Assembly (NCBI GenBank): GCA_041687015.1
Contig: JAWLCT010000002.1
Coordinates: 78,500-142,499, forward strand
DNA length: 64,000 nucleotides
Direction of reading: 5' to 3'
Source: JALOAT01 sp041687015
GTDB taxonomy: Bacteria > Pseudomonadota > Gammaproteobacteria > Thiohalomonadales > Thiohalomonadaceae
The notes under the pieces are model-generated. The model worked only from the letters and a program-made list of their open reading frames with translations. It had not been told where the DNA came from and ran no database searches. Position 1 is the first letter of the stretch. Each line of letters starts with the position of its first letter. Shown piece by piece: positions 45,686 to 55,129 of this stretch. The translations under genes were made by a program, and so were the position numbers.

Positions 45686-47275
45686 TCAAAGGCCGGCCGC
45701 CGTATACAAGAACGACGCGTCGCCGAATTCCCAGTGGATGCCCCGCCGCAAAACGTTGAAACGATCGAGCGTCCCCACGTTGGTTCCGCCGTAGGCGGAC
45801 ACGCAACCGGTGTAACCGACCTGCCGCACCCATTCCAGACGTTCGGGCGTGATGTGCTGCCGGCCCCCGTAGGGGTAGGAGAAAATGACCTGATCGAGGT
45901 GGAGTTCCCGCGCAAGTGAATCCATGGACTCGTGCAGCTCCCTGCGCACCCGCTGCTCGGATTCCGCCGCACAATCGATGTGGTTCACCGTGTGCGAGCC
46001 TATGGTGAATCCCGCCGCGTGCATTTCGCGCAAATGATCCCAGCTCATGAGCGCAATAAGCGGATTGCCGCGCCGGATATCGTGAGCAAATCGGCGGCGC
46101 GTCCCGATGAACCCGGTGGACACGAAAAAGGCAGCCGGAATTTGATGGCGTGACAAAATGGGAAAGGCGTTGATGTAGTTGTCCAGATAGCCATCGTCGA
46201 AGGTCACGCATACCACCGGGCGCCCGGTTTTGGGAATGGCTGCCTGTGCCAGCAGATCGGGCAGCGCCATCACATGAAAGTACCGCCGCAGCAGGCTCAT
46301 CTGACGATCGAACTGTTCGATACCCGTGGTCAGGTTGTCGCGCACACTGTCGGTGACGCGGTGATAGAGCAGCACCGTCGCCCGAGGCTGTGCGGCCCAC
46401 GGTATGGCAGCCATCCCCACCGTGAAGGCACCCTTGCGTATCCAGTGTTTCGCCAGGCGTTTGGCGAGCGCCGGCTGCGGTGGCAGCCGCTGGGCGAGCC
46501 GGTGTTCCAGGTGCGCCACCTGCGCCAGGCTCGGGCGGCGGTACACACTACCGCCCGGACGCTGGGCCACGCGCCGCGATTTGCCCGCCGCCAGTTTCAC
46601 CACCACGTCGCGCACCAGATCGATGCCCACTTCGTCGAGACGGGCCAGGAGGCCCTTCACCGTGGAATATTTTTCCACCGCCAACGACGTGGCCGCGGCG
46701 ATCGGCCCGGTGTCCAAGCCCTCCTCGATCCAGTGAACCGTGCAACCCACGGACGCTTCGCCGTTCCAGAGTTCCCAGAACACCGGCGGCATGCCACGGT
46801 ATTCGGGTAGCTTTCCCTTGTGCAAATTCAGGGTACCCAGCCGTGGCAAGGCGTAGAGGCTGGGCTGCAGTATGGGCGCCCCCAGGGAAATTCCCAGGTC
46901 CGGCGCAAACGCCGCCACACGCGTGAGCACGGCGTCCGCATGCATATCAGCCACCTCCTGGATCGCCACGTGCTTCAAGCTGCGGAGGTGGCTCGCGGTG
47001 GATTCGAAGCCGGGTGCGTCCGCCACGTCCGGCAACGGCGTTCGGGCCGACAGCTGGCGTTGCAGCGCCCCAGCCAGGGCCGGCACCTGCCGCCAGCCAT
47101 TTCGGCGCAGGCCCCGCCATTGCCTGCGCACCATGTGCGCGGCCCGCCGGGGAGGCGTGTGCACCAGGACCAGCCATGACAAGCCCGGCAGCGCGCGATC
47201 GATGGCAATCACGTTCTTGCAGGTCGGGTAGGATAAATCTCCCGCAAACACCACGATCCGAGCGAGCTCACCCAT
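45686..47275 (-). CDS. formyltransferase - polysaccharide deacetylase fusion
   Basis: A 529-aa two-domain enzyme. Residues 1-270 form a formyltransferase domain (LNLHKGKLPEYRG, with Asn150, His152; Asp188 in HWIEEGLDTGPI). Residues 295-529 form a NodB-type deacetylase (VTFDDGYLDNY at about 358-367; SHTVNH with His428 and His432; YPYGGRQ). Formyltransferases of this type act on amino-sugars. The combination suggests deacetylation then N-formylation of the same sugar; this is inference. Start at 47275 has an AGGAAGGTG site; a longer frame to 47341 is unlikely. Confidence 0.87.
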   Translation of the reverse strand: MGELARIVVFAGDLSYPTCKNVIAIDRALPGLSWLVLVHTPPRRAAHMVRRQWRGLRRNGWRQVPALAGALQRQLSARTPLPDVADAPGFESTASHLRSLKHVAIQEVADMHADAVLTRVAAFAPDLGISLGAPILQPSLYALPRLGTLNLHKGKLPEYRGMPPVFWELWNGEASVGCTVHWIEEGLDTGPIAAATSLAVEKYSTVKGLLARLDEVGIDLVRDVVVKLAAGKSRRVAQRPGGSVYRRPSLAQVAHLEHRLAQRLPPQPALAKRLAKHWIRKGAFTVGMAAIPWAAQPRATVLLYHRVTDSVRDNLTTGIEQFDRQMSLLRRYFHVMALPDLLAQAAIPKTGRPVVCVTFDDGYLDNYINAFPILSRHQIPAAFFVSTGFIGTRRRFAHDIRRGNPLIALMSWDHLREMHAAGFTIGSHTVNHIDCAAESEQRVRRELHESMDSLARELHLDQVIFSYPYGGRQHITPERLEWVRQVGYTGCVSAYGGTNVGTLDRFNVLRRGIHWEFGDASFLYTAAGL

Positions 47276-47310
47276 GCCCACCTTCCTCGTTTCCATCCGT
47301 CGCTTACCCG

Positions 47311-48411
47311 TCAGTTGCGCGTCCTCGTCGGCTTTAGCCAACGCCCGTCACCGGCGAGGCGCCACGCCACATAGTCGAAACTCCATCGGTAGTTCTGGTT
47401 GAAAATTTTCGCACTGCATTTCAGGCACGCCTGCCGTACCCCGCCCGCGAAGATCGCGTCGGCGCGTTCGCGATGACGAAGCTCCCCGGTTTCGTAGTAC
47501 AACCAGGCATAGACCGGAGCGATGAGCAGATTGAGATCGGGCGCTGGTCTGCGGCGGCCGACGCCATTGAGGTCGCGATCTACATACGCGAAAGCCTCAC
47601 CTTCCCACAGGTTGTCCCAAAACCAGTCCGCGGTCTGCGCCAATGCCGGGGGGATCCGCTTGTCGGGCCGCTTCGCCGCTTCGCTTGCCTGGTAATACGC
47701 GATGAGCGCCTCACCGGTGAGCCCGAACATGAACGGCTGCCTGAAGCGCCAGCGTTCGTCTCTGACCTCGAAATCACCGGTGCGCCAGATATGCAGATGA
47801 TGCAACGCCGTGTCCACCAAAGCCTCGAGCCGATGGCGCTGGCGCGGCGCGCCGGTACGCTCTGCCAGGAGCTGGGCATGGATGGCGTAGGCGATCTCCC
47901 GGCTGTAACGCGCCTGGCGCCACTTGCGCGCATGATTGCCGACTTCGATGTTTGAAAAGGCCGGCGCGTCGCGCAATCGCTGCACAGAATGTCGCGAGTT
48001 TTCGTCACCCGTGCGGCGCCAGTCTTCATAAAGACCATGGGGAAACCGTTGCCATCCCGCCGTTCGGTAGTCGTGACGCGCACAGTAACCGTCTTCGTAA
48101 AGCGCTTCGGCGATCTCCGCGTAGTCGTACCAGGGTGAGGTCTCCCCGGTGTAGTCAGCAATCTGATAAAACACCCGCTGGGCGTCGTAGTAGGTCGCCT
48201 TGAAGCGTTGCTGATCACTGTTGCGCTCGTCGGCGAGATAGGCGCCCCAATGACGCCCCCAACGCTGCATGCCCTGCTCCCACTCCGCAAGCAACGGGAT
48301 TCCCCCCGTCCGGGTTTGCGATGCGGCCGCGCAGCCGATCAGCGGTCCGAACGCGAGCACCAGAACGGAAGCAATGGCAGCCCACCGGGCGGAACTAGGC
48401 AGCGAGCACAT
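47311..48411 (-). CDS. lipoprotein paralogue A, unknown function
   Basis: A 366-aa lipoprotein (lipobox LIGC at Cys27) of unknown function. It is related to the two proteins at 50698 and 52743, sharing ATYYDAQ, QIADYTG, PWYDYAE-like, RFPHGL, the QPFMF-T stretch, DLNLLIAPVYAW and AKIFNQNYRWS. The helix-rich pattern with spaced aromatics suggests an alpha/alpha toroid fold; carbohydrate-processing is a guess from location in the polysaccharide locus. It overlaps the asparagine-synthetase-like gene by 17 nt and so is in the same operon. No recognised catalytic motif. Confidence 0.75.
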   Translation of the reverse strand: MCSLPSSARWAAIASVLVLAFGPLIGCAAASQTRTGGIPLLAEWEQGMQRWGRHWGAYLADERNSDQQRFKATYYDAQRVFYQIADYTGETSPWYDYAEIAEALYEDGYCARHDYRTAGWQRFPHGLYEDWRRTGDENSRHSVQRLRDAPAFSNIEVGNHARKWRQARYSREIAYAIHAQLLAERTGAPRQRHRLEALVDTALHHLHIWRTGDFEVRDERWRFRQPFMFGLTGEALIAYYQASEAAKRPDKRIPPALAQTADWFWDNLWEGEAFAYVDRDLNGVGRRRPAPDLNLLIAPVYAWLYYETGELRHRERADAIFAGGVRQACLKCSAKIFNQNYRWSFDYVAWRLAGDGRWLKPTRTRN

Positions 48412-50287
48412 GGCGATGGAATGCGTCGAATAGCAGAATGGACCAGAGCAGATTTCCGTTGTCACGCAGCCCGGCGCGATGCTCCGACGCCATGCGACGA
48501 ACGAAATCGCCATCGAGCAGCCTTGCCTCGAACAGCGGTGAATCCGCCAACAGTCGATCGGTGTTGGCCGTCAACGGTCCCCGGAACCAGCCCGCAATGG
48601 GCACGTCGAAGCCTTTTTTCTTACGGTACAGCACCTCGTGGGGCAGGCGTGACTCCAGGCACTTCTTGAACATATATTTGCCCTCGCCACCTTTGAGCTT
48701 CCATCGGGGTGGAAGCCGGGATATCCATTCAACCAGTTCATGATCGAGCAAGGGCACGCGCACCTCCAGTGAATTGGCCATGCTGGCGCGATCCACCTTG
48801 GTCAGGATGTCCCCCGGTAAGAAGATTTTCATGTCCAGGTACTGGGTCAGGGACAGGGGATCGCGGGTCGGCGCCTTGGCGGCATGCCGATGAAACACCT
48901 CGGCCGCATCGAAGCCGTCCAGTTCACGCAGAAACTGCGCGTGATAAATACGTCTGCGCCGTTCTCTCGGGGTGAACTGGGCAGAATAGGCAAGTGCATC
49001 CACCTCATCCAGTCCGAGGGTTTCGAAGGTGGCTTTGGCACGCAGAAACCGGGGCGCCCAGTCCGCCTTCGGATAAAGACGGCCCAAGGTCCGAAACAGC
49101 GGACGCCGCACACCCGCCGGGAGCAACGCGCGGATCCGCGATTTCAGAAGTTGTGCAGGATAGCGGCTGTAGCCGGCGAGGTTTTCATCACCACCATCGC
49201 CCGACAGCGCCACCGTCACGTGCCGACGCGCCAATTCGCATAGCCGATAAGTGGCGAGCGACGAGCTGTCGGCATAAGGCTCGTCGTAGATCGCGGCCAG
49301 GCGATCGATGAGCGACACATCCGCGTGATCAACCTGTTCTACGGCATGGCATGTCCCGAAGCGCTCGGCAACCATGCGAGCGTAGGGCGATTCGTCGTAG
49401 GCGGGTTCCGAGAACGCGATCGAACAGGTGTGAACAGGGCTGCTCGAAAGCTCCGCCATGCCGGCCACCACGGCGCTCGAATCGACTCCGCCGGAGAGGA
49501 ACGCACCGAGCGGCACGTCGGACACCAGGTGACTGGCCACCGCCTCGCGGGTACGCCGATAAAGCTCTTCTCGCGCGGTGTTTTCGTCCAAATCAAGCAG
49601 CGGCCCGAACGGGACATCCCAGTACTCGCGCAGGCGCGCACCGCTGCCGCGCCGAAGTAGCAGTGTGTGAGCCGCAGGAAGCTTTGCCACCGACGCCAGG
49701 ATGGCATGGGGGTCGGGCACATAGCCGTAGGCGAAGAACAGTTCCACGGCACGCGGGCTCAGCTGTCGTCCCAGCAGCGGGTGACACAACAGCGCTTTCA
49801 GTTCCGAGCTGAATGCCAGGGTGCCGTCCGGTAACCAGGCATAGTGCAGCGGCTTGATACCCAACCTGTCGCGCGCGAGAAACAGTGTTTCCTGCGCCCG
49901 GTCCCACAGCGCAAAGGCGAACATACCGCGAAAACGTTCAACACAGCGCTCACCCCAGGCCTCCCAGCCGTGAACGATCACCTCCGTGTCGCTGTTGGTG
50001 GCAAACCGGTGGCCCAGAGCTTCGAGCTCGCGGCGCAGTGCGACAAAGTTGTAAATCTCCCCGTTGAACACGACCACCACGGACTCGTCTTCGTTGTAGA
50101 GAGGCTGTTTGCCCGCACTCAAGTCGATGATCGCCAGGCGGCGGTGCCCTAAACCGATCCCCGGCTCGATGTGAATGCCGGCGCCATCGGGTCCACGATG
50201 CGCCTGGGCGTCGTTCATGCGCCGAAGCAGCTGCTCGTCGAACCGATGCGTTCGATCATCGGAAAAGAGGCCGACAATACCGCACAT
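48395..50287 (-). CDS. asparagine synthetase-type amidotransferase (exosortase-A-associated type)
   Basis: A 630-aa glutamine-dependent amidotransferase: N-terminal glutaminase domain with the nucleophile Cys2 (MCGIVGLF), RGPDGAGI, VVFNGEIYNFV; C-terminal ATP-pyrophosphatase domain with LSGGVDSSAVV and the lysine-rich KGFDVPIAGWF end. Its sequence pattern is that of the 'amidotransferase 1' of exosortase-A (PEP-CTERM) exopolysaccharide loci rather than biosynthetic AsnB. No exosortase gene is in the window. It would amidate a uronic acid in the polymer (inference). AAGGAAGGGA precedes ATG 50287. Confidence 0.88.
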   Translation of the reverse strand: MCGIVGLFSDDRTHRFDEQLLRRMNDAQAHRGPDGAGIHIEPGIGLGHRRLAIIDLSAGKQPLYNEDESVVVVFNGEIYNFVALRRELEALGHRFATNSDTEVIVHGWEAWGERCVERFRGMFAFALWDRAQETLFLARDRLGIKPLHYAWLPDGTLAFSSELKALLCHPLLGRQLSPRAVELFFAYGYVPDPHAILASVAKLPAAHTLLLRRGSGARLREYWDVPFGPLLDLDENTAREELYRRTREAVASHLVSDVPLGAFLSGGVDSSAVVAGMAELSSSPVHTCSIAFSEPAYDESPYARMVAERFGTCHAVEQVDHADVSLIDRLAAIYDEPYADSSSLATYRLCELARRHVTVALSGDGGDENLAGYSRYPAQLLKSRIRALLPAGVRRPLFRTLGRLYPKADWAPRFLRAKATFETLGLDEVDALAYSAQFTPRERRRRIYHAQFLRELDGFDAAEVFHRHAAKAPTRDPLSLTQYLDMKIFLPGDILTKVDRASMANSLEVRVPLLDHELVEWISRLPPRWKLKGGEGKYMFKKCLESRLPHEVLYRKKKGFDVPIAGWFRGPLTANTDRLLADSPLFEARLLDGDFVRRMASEHRAGLRDNGNLLWSILLFDAFHRHVLAA

Positions 50288-50697
50288 GGTGTCCCTTCCT
50301 TGGGCGGGCGAGGGGTGTGACCGACCCAAAAGATAGTCAAGCTTGCCCGCGCCCTCCCGATGCGGCTGAGCCACTCACGAAACTGATGAACCAATCTCAA
50401 TAAAACCGTGACAATCTGACACGGTAGTGCCGACGCTTGCCTCACCGATTTACCTGAGCCTGGCAACAGCGGCGTGTGAACGCATTGGGACGTGCAGCAG
50501 CAGCGTAGCGCGGAACGCGTGCGCACACTCGTCACTTTGGCGGCTTGAATCACCGCGCGCGACTGCGTTTAGAGATCCAATTCGGCTGCGTGTGAAGGCT
50601 ATCACTCAGGTTCCGTGAACCCTTATCAGACGTGTCGTGCACCGGTAGGTAATGTGGCCCCGCCGTTACTCGTTCATTTCAAATTGCGGGGTGGAGT
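50288..50697. other. divergent intergenic region, 410 bp
   Basis: A non-coding stretch between the amidotransferase operon (minus) and the lipoprotein gene (plus). An inverted repeat ACCGTG-N9-CACGGT lies at 50405-50425, a possible operator. A ribosome site GGGGTGGAG precedes ATG 50698. No -35/-10 or sigma-54 element could be picked with confidence. Confidence 0.5.
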
Positions 50698-52522
50698 ATG
50701 AATTCGTCTGCAAAGACAACACGATCGTGGGCGACATCGTTGCTCATGCTTTTCGTGATCGCATTTGCGATCACATTGATGACCGGTTGTGGTGGTGGCG
50801 GCTCTGCCTCTGACACGCCGGCAGTACCCGGCGACGTGATCGACGAGCCGAACAAGCCCGACCCTGGGACCGGCACGGGCGNNNNNNNNNNNNNNNNNNN
50901 NNNNNNNNNNNNNNNNNNNNNNNNNNNNNNNNNNNNNNNNNNNNNNNNNNNNNNNNNNNNNNNNNNNNNNNNNNNNNNNNNCCGGTTGTGGTGGTGGCGG
51001 CTCTGCCTCTGACACGCCGGCAGTACCCGGCGACGTGATCGACGAGCCGAACAAGCCCGACCCTGGGACCGGCACGGGCGGCGACGGCACGAACGACGAC
51101 GGTGACACCGACGACGGAAGTTCAGATACGCCGCTTGGTGTGAGCAGTGTCGCGCCGGCGTCCGATGCCACAGCGGTGGTGGTCAATACGGTCGTGCGCT
51201 TTACCGCGGATTCCGCGCTCGACCCCGCCAGCGTGACCACCGACAGCTTCCGCCTGCTTGACGCCAAAGGCACACCCATCGCCGGCACCGTCACAGTGGA
51301 AGGTGCCACGGCTTCGTTTACACCGGCCCAACCGCTCGCGAGCATCAGCGCTTACACGGCAGTGATTGGCACGGCCGTGAAAACAGCCGATGGTGCATCG
51401 CTTGCCCAGGCCTATTCATGGACGTTTGAAACGGCCCCGACAACCATCGAAAAAGCCGAGTTGCCGGAGGAATTGGCAGAGTGGGAAGCAAACATGATCA
51501 CCTACGGCAAGAAGTGGGGAGACTTCATCGGCAACTCCAGCAAGACCACCTCGGAGCGCCGGCAGGCCACCTACTACGATGCCCAGTGGGTGTTCCAGCA
51601 GATTGCGGAGTACACCGGCCAGTCCGCGCCATGGCTGGGTTATGCCCAGACGGCCGAGAAGGTCTATCGCGATGGCTACCTGGCGCCGAACGATTTCAAG
51701 GTACCGGGTTACTGGCGCTTCCCGCACGGGCTCGGTGGTGACTACGCGAGCAAGGGTGATACGACGCTCGCGCAGATCCGGAAAATTCGTGACAACCCGG
51801 CCTTCAGCAACCCGGACACCAACTCGTATTCCTGGAAGTGGTACCACGCCATGTATGCCCGCGAGGTGGCCTATGCCCTCCAGTCGCAGATTGTGGCAGA
51901 AAAGGCCGGTGAACCACGCCGTGAAACCCGCGTGCAGATGTTCACTGCCATGGCCGCCAATCACCTGAAGCAGTGGCGCAGCGGCTATTACGGTGACATC
52001 AGCTTCAGTGACAGCAACGATTATCTGCAGCCCTTCATGTTTGCACTGACGTCCCATGCACTCATCGAGTTCTATGAATGGGAAAAAGCAAACGGTCGCA
52101 ATCCTGACGCGTATTTCGCCGACATCCCCGGCAAGCTGGCCTCGTTCGCCCAGTGGATGTACACACAAGCCAAGGTACGCACGGGCGGCAGCGCCGGTAA
52201 GCCCCTGTGGGTGGCGGATATCGGCGGCCGCGCTCCCGACTGGAACGACAAGGGCGGCACCGGCTATGGCGCGTTTCTCTACAACGACATCAACACGCCC
52301 AACCTCACCCCGGATCTGAACCTGCTCATCGCACCGGTCTATGCCTGGACCTACAAGATGACCGGTGATCCGGCCCTGCGCGCTGCGGCGGACAAGATCT
52401 TCGCTTCAGGTGCCGCATTGGCAGAGGTGAATTGGAACGCGAAGATCTTCAACCAGAACTACCGCTGGAGCATGAACTACGTGAAGTGGCGTGTCGAAGC
52501 GGACCAAAAGTGGGCCAAGTAA
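50698..52522 (+). CDS. lipoprotein paralogue B (interrupted by an assembly gap)
   Basis: A lipoprotein with signal peptide and lipobox MTGC, then a Gly/Asp-rich linker, an Ig-like SbsA/Big_5-type domain (SSVAPASDATAVVVNTVVRF to YSWTFET), and the same helical domain as paralogues A and C (ATYYDAQWVFQQIAEYTG, RFPHGL, QPFMFALTSHALIEFYEW, PDLNLLIAPVYAW, AKIFNQNYRWS). The 100-N gap sits in the linker. The flanking 99-bp exact repeat shows that removing 199 nt joins the two frames into one 541-aa protein. It is not a true pseudogene. Confidence 0.8.
50783..51080 (+). repeat. 99-bp exact duplication flanking 100-N gap (assembly artefact)
   Basis: Bases 50783-50881 and 50982-51080 are identical (99 bp), separated by exactly 100 Ns at 50882-50981. 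This is what a scaffolder produces when two contigs whose ends overlap by one assembly k-mer are not merged and a default-size gap is inserted. The repeat encodes part of the lipobox and glycine-rich linker. It should be treated as a single copy. Confidence 0.85.
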
Positions 52523-52540
52523 TCTCCGTGCCCTGAACAA

Positions 52541-52572
52541 AGGCCCCGCGTTACACGCGGGGCCTTTTTTTT
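52541..52572 (+). terminator. rho-independent terminator after lipoprotein B
   Basis: A perfect 10-bp stem (AGGCCCCGCG ... CGCGGGGCCT) with a 5-nt loop TTACA and eight T residues directly after. It lies 18 nt after the stop at 52522, so transcription of lipoprotein B ends before the tandem copy C, which must have its own promoter in 52573-52742. Confidence 0.92.
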
Positions 52573-52742
52573 GAAATCCCCAGTGTTCGCGGGCGGGTTC
52601 GCAAGTGCAGTGCGACCGATTCGTCAGAAACCGCGTTAACAAGAAAAAGCAACGACGTTTCGTGACCCCGTAGTGCACGTGTATACCCGCGCCTCCGTAG
52701 ATTGCCCCCGCTCATTTGTTTTGATACGGGGGTACCGTTGGT

Positions 52743-54017
52743 ATGAAATCATTGCTTTGCACGCGCTCATCCGGGAACGGGGTCAAGCGCAGAATCAACA
52801 CGTGCGCTGCGCTGGCCGTCGCCATGGTCGTGGGACTCGCCGGCGGATGCGGCGGCGGGGGAGGCGGTGGTGGTGGCGATGCGAGCGCGTCGCCGGACAT
52901 CGACACCTACGACCCGTCCACCAGCAAACCACCGACCTTCGTTGAGAAGGCGGCCCTGCCTGCGGAGTTGGCGAAGTGGGAAGCCAATATGATCACCTAC
53001 GGCAAGAAGTGGGGTAACTTCATCGGCGACGCCGGCAATACCAGTTCGCAACGACGCCAAGCGACGTACTACGACGCGCAATGGGTGTTCCAGCAGATTG
53101 CAGATTACACCGGACAGTCCCAGCCCTGGCTGGGCTATGCGCAGGCCGCAGAGAAAGTCTATCGGGACGGGTATCTGGTGCCCAACAATTTCAAGGTGCC
53201 CGGTTACTGGCGTTTTTCCCATGGTCTGGGTGGCGACCTGGCCCGCAACAGCGACACGACGCTCGCACACATCCGCAAGATCCGTGACAACCCGGCGTTC
53301 AGCGATGCCGACACGAGCTCCTTCTCCTGGAAGTGGTACCACGCCATGTACGCCCGCGAGGTGGCCTATGCACTGCAGGCACAAATCGTGGCAGAGAAGG
53401 CCGGTGAGCCGCGCAGTGAAACACGCGTGCAAATGCTGACCGCAATGGCGAACAATCATCTGAAGCAGTGGCGCAACGGCAGTTACGGTGATGTCAGCTT
53501 CAGCGGCAGCAACAATTATCTGCAGCCGTTCATGTTTGCGCTGACGTCGCATGCGCTGATCGAATTCTATGAATGGGAGAAGGCGAACGGCCGCGACCCG
53601 GATGGTTACATCGCCGACATTCCCGGCAAACTGGCGTCGTTCGCCCAGTGGATGTATACGAAGGCGAAGGTACGCACGGGCGGCAGCGCCGGCAAGCCCC
53701 TTTGGGTGGCCGATATCGGCGGACGTGCCGGCTCCTGGAACGACAAAGGCGGCACCGGTTATGGCGCGTTTCTCTACAACGACATCAACACGCCCAACCT
53801 CACCCCGGATCTGAATCTGCTCATCGCGCCGGTCTATGCCTGGACCTACAAAATGACCGGCGATCCGGCTCTGCGGGCTGCGGCGGACAAGATCTTCGCT
53901 TCCGGTGCCGCATTGGCGGAGGTGGACTGGAATGCCAAGATCTTCAACCAGAACTACCGCTGGAGCATGAGCTACGTGAAGTGGCGCGTGGAAGGCGATC
54001 GCAAGTGGGCTAAATGA
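52743..54017 (+). CDS. lipoprotein paralogue C, unknown function
   Basis: A 424-aa lipoprotein, tandem duplicate of the helical domain of paralogue B without the Ig-like domain. Lipobox LAGGC is followed by a run of nine to ten glycines (CGGGGGGGGGD). Shared text includes ATYYDAQWVFQQIADYTGQS, WKWYHAMYAREVAYAL, WNDKGGTGYGAFLYNDINTPNLTPDLNLL and IFNQNYRWSMSYVKWRVE. The nucleotide sequence of the domain is also very similar, so duplication is recent. Function unknown; a polysaccharide-related role is inferred from location. Confidence 0.8.
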   Translation: MKSLLCTRSSGNGVKRRINTCAALAVAMVVGLAGGCGGGGGGGGGDASASPDIDTYDPSTSKPPTFVEKAALPAELAKWEANMITYGKKWGNFIGDAGNTSSQRRQATYYDAQWVFQQIADYTGQSQPWLGYAQAAEKVYRDGYLVPNNFKVPGYWRFSHGLGGDLARNSDTTLAHIRKIRDNPAFSDADTSSFSWKWYHAMYAREVAYALQAQIVAEKAGEPRSETRVQMLTAMANNHLKQWRNGSYGDVSFSGSNNYLQPFMFALTSHALIEFYEWEKANGRDPDGYIADIPGKLASFAQWMYTKAKVRTGGSAGKPLWVADIGGRAGSWNDKGGTGYGAFLYNDINTPNLTPDLNLLIAPVYAWTYKMTGDPALRAAADKIFASGAALAEVDWNAKIFNQNYRWSMSYVKWRVEGDRKWAK

Positions 54018-54050
54018 AGCCTGCGCGTCGGTAGAGCACACCTGACAGGT

Positions 54051-54071
54051 CCCGCATGCGCAGCATGCGGG
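54051..54071 (+). terminator. hairpin after lipoprotein C (possible terminator, no U-tract)
   Basis: CCCGCATGC-GCA-GCATGCGGG, a perfect 9-bp stem with a 3-nt loop, 33 nt after the stop of lipoprotein C. It is followed by GCCCATCGG and has no run of T, so it would be a weak intrinsic terminator at best, or an mRNA-stabilising structure. Confidence 0.4.
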
Positions 54072-54214
54072 GCCCATCGGGCTGGATTCCATGGATACGG
54101 GATCATCGTTTGCTTGCGGTCCCGGGGCTGACGACTACGCTGGAACTGCACCATTGGCAAACGGCTCGTCCGCCGGTTTGTCCCTCATCATCCTATCGGC
54201 GCAGGGAAGCGGGC

Positions 54215-55129
54215 ATGATAAGCAGGCGACTTCGGGCGATTCCCAGAGCGGCGTTCGATCGCCTGGTTATGCAACCGGCGGTGCAGCGCCTGTTGCTTCC
54301 CTTCGGCCATGACCTGGTCCCTGCGCGCTGGATCTTCGTGGTCGGCTGTTATAACTCCGGCACCACCTTGCTCGCCAGTATTCTGCGCCGCCATCCGGAC
54401 ATGGCCGGCCTCCCCAATGAAGGCGGATTTCTCACCGATGCGCTGCCCTATCCGGAGCAATTCGGCTGGCCGCGCATGTGGTGCCGGTGTCTGGACAAGG
54501 TCCGGCTCGAACCGCACATGGAAGGCGCGGCACGTGCATCGCGTATAAAGCGCCACTGGTCGCTATGGTATCCGCACGGCGCACAGAACCTCATCGAAAA
54601 ATCCATCGCCAACGCAGCGCGCATGCCGTTTCTCGAGGCCCATTTTCAGCCGGCCCATTTCATCTACATCGTGCGTAACGGCTATGCGGTCGCGGGGGGT
54701 ATCCGCGACAAGGCCAATTTGAAACGCTGGCGGAGCCCCTACGCGGGATCCGGTTACCCCATCGAGCTGTGTGCGGAGCAGTGGCGGGTGACCGACGACG
54801 TTGTGCAGCAGGATCGGCAGAGGGTTGGTCGTTTCCTGCAGGTCTATTATGAAGACCTGACGGAACGCCCCGCCGACGTGTTGCGCACGATCACCGATTT
54901 CCTGCAGCTGCCGCCCGTACCCGACCAGGTGGTGCGAAAGCGTTGGCACGTACACGAGGCCAGCGCTGCCATTCGCAACATGAATGGTGCGAGGCTCGCC
55001 GCGCTCACGGAGGCGGATTGCGAACGCATCGAAGCCGTGGCGGGCGCGAGGCTTGAAGCCCACGGTTATCGGCGCGGCTTCGCAGAGAGGGTTACGCCGT
55101 CAGAAGCAACTCACCGTGCCAGTGGATAG
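54215..55129 (+). CDS. sulfotransferase (PAPS-dependent)
   Basis: A 304-aa sulfotransferase. The 5'-phosphosulfate loop is IFVVGCYNSGTTLLASIL (residues 41-57) and the 3'-phosphate region is VRNGYAVAGGIRDKANLKRW. The middle WYPHGAQNLIEKS is typical. The start at 54215 has GCAGGGAAG upstream; a longer frame to 54056 starts inside the hairpin and is unlikely. In the context of the polysaccharide locus it probably sulfates the polymer. Its last 19 nt overlap the convergent GNAT-like gene. Confidence 0.82.
   Translation: MISRRLRAIPRAAFDRLVMQPAVQRLLLPFGHDLVPARWIFVVGCYNSGTTLLASILRRHPDMAGLPNEGGFLTDALPYPEQFGWPRMWCRCLDKVRLEPHMEGAARASRIKRHWSLWYPHGAQNLIEKSIANAARMPFLEAHFQPAHFIYIVRNGYAVAGGIRDKANLKRWRSPYAGSGYPIELCAEQWRVTDDVVQQDRQRVGRFLQVYYEDLTERPADVLRTITDFLQLPPVPDQVVRKRWHVHEASAAIRNMNGARLAALTEADCERIEAVAGARLEAHGYRRGFAERVTPSEATHRASG

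Noticed and set aside
50560..50697. Sigma-54 promoter in front of lipoprotein B
   Set aside because: No TGGCAC-N5-TTGC match was found; TGTGGCCCC is followed by AC instead of GC at the required spacing.
50698..51034. Apparent short broken lipoprotein gene before the N-run
   Set aside because: It is the 5' part of lipoprotein B; the frame change is caused by the artificial gap and 99-bp duplication.
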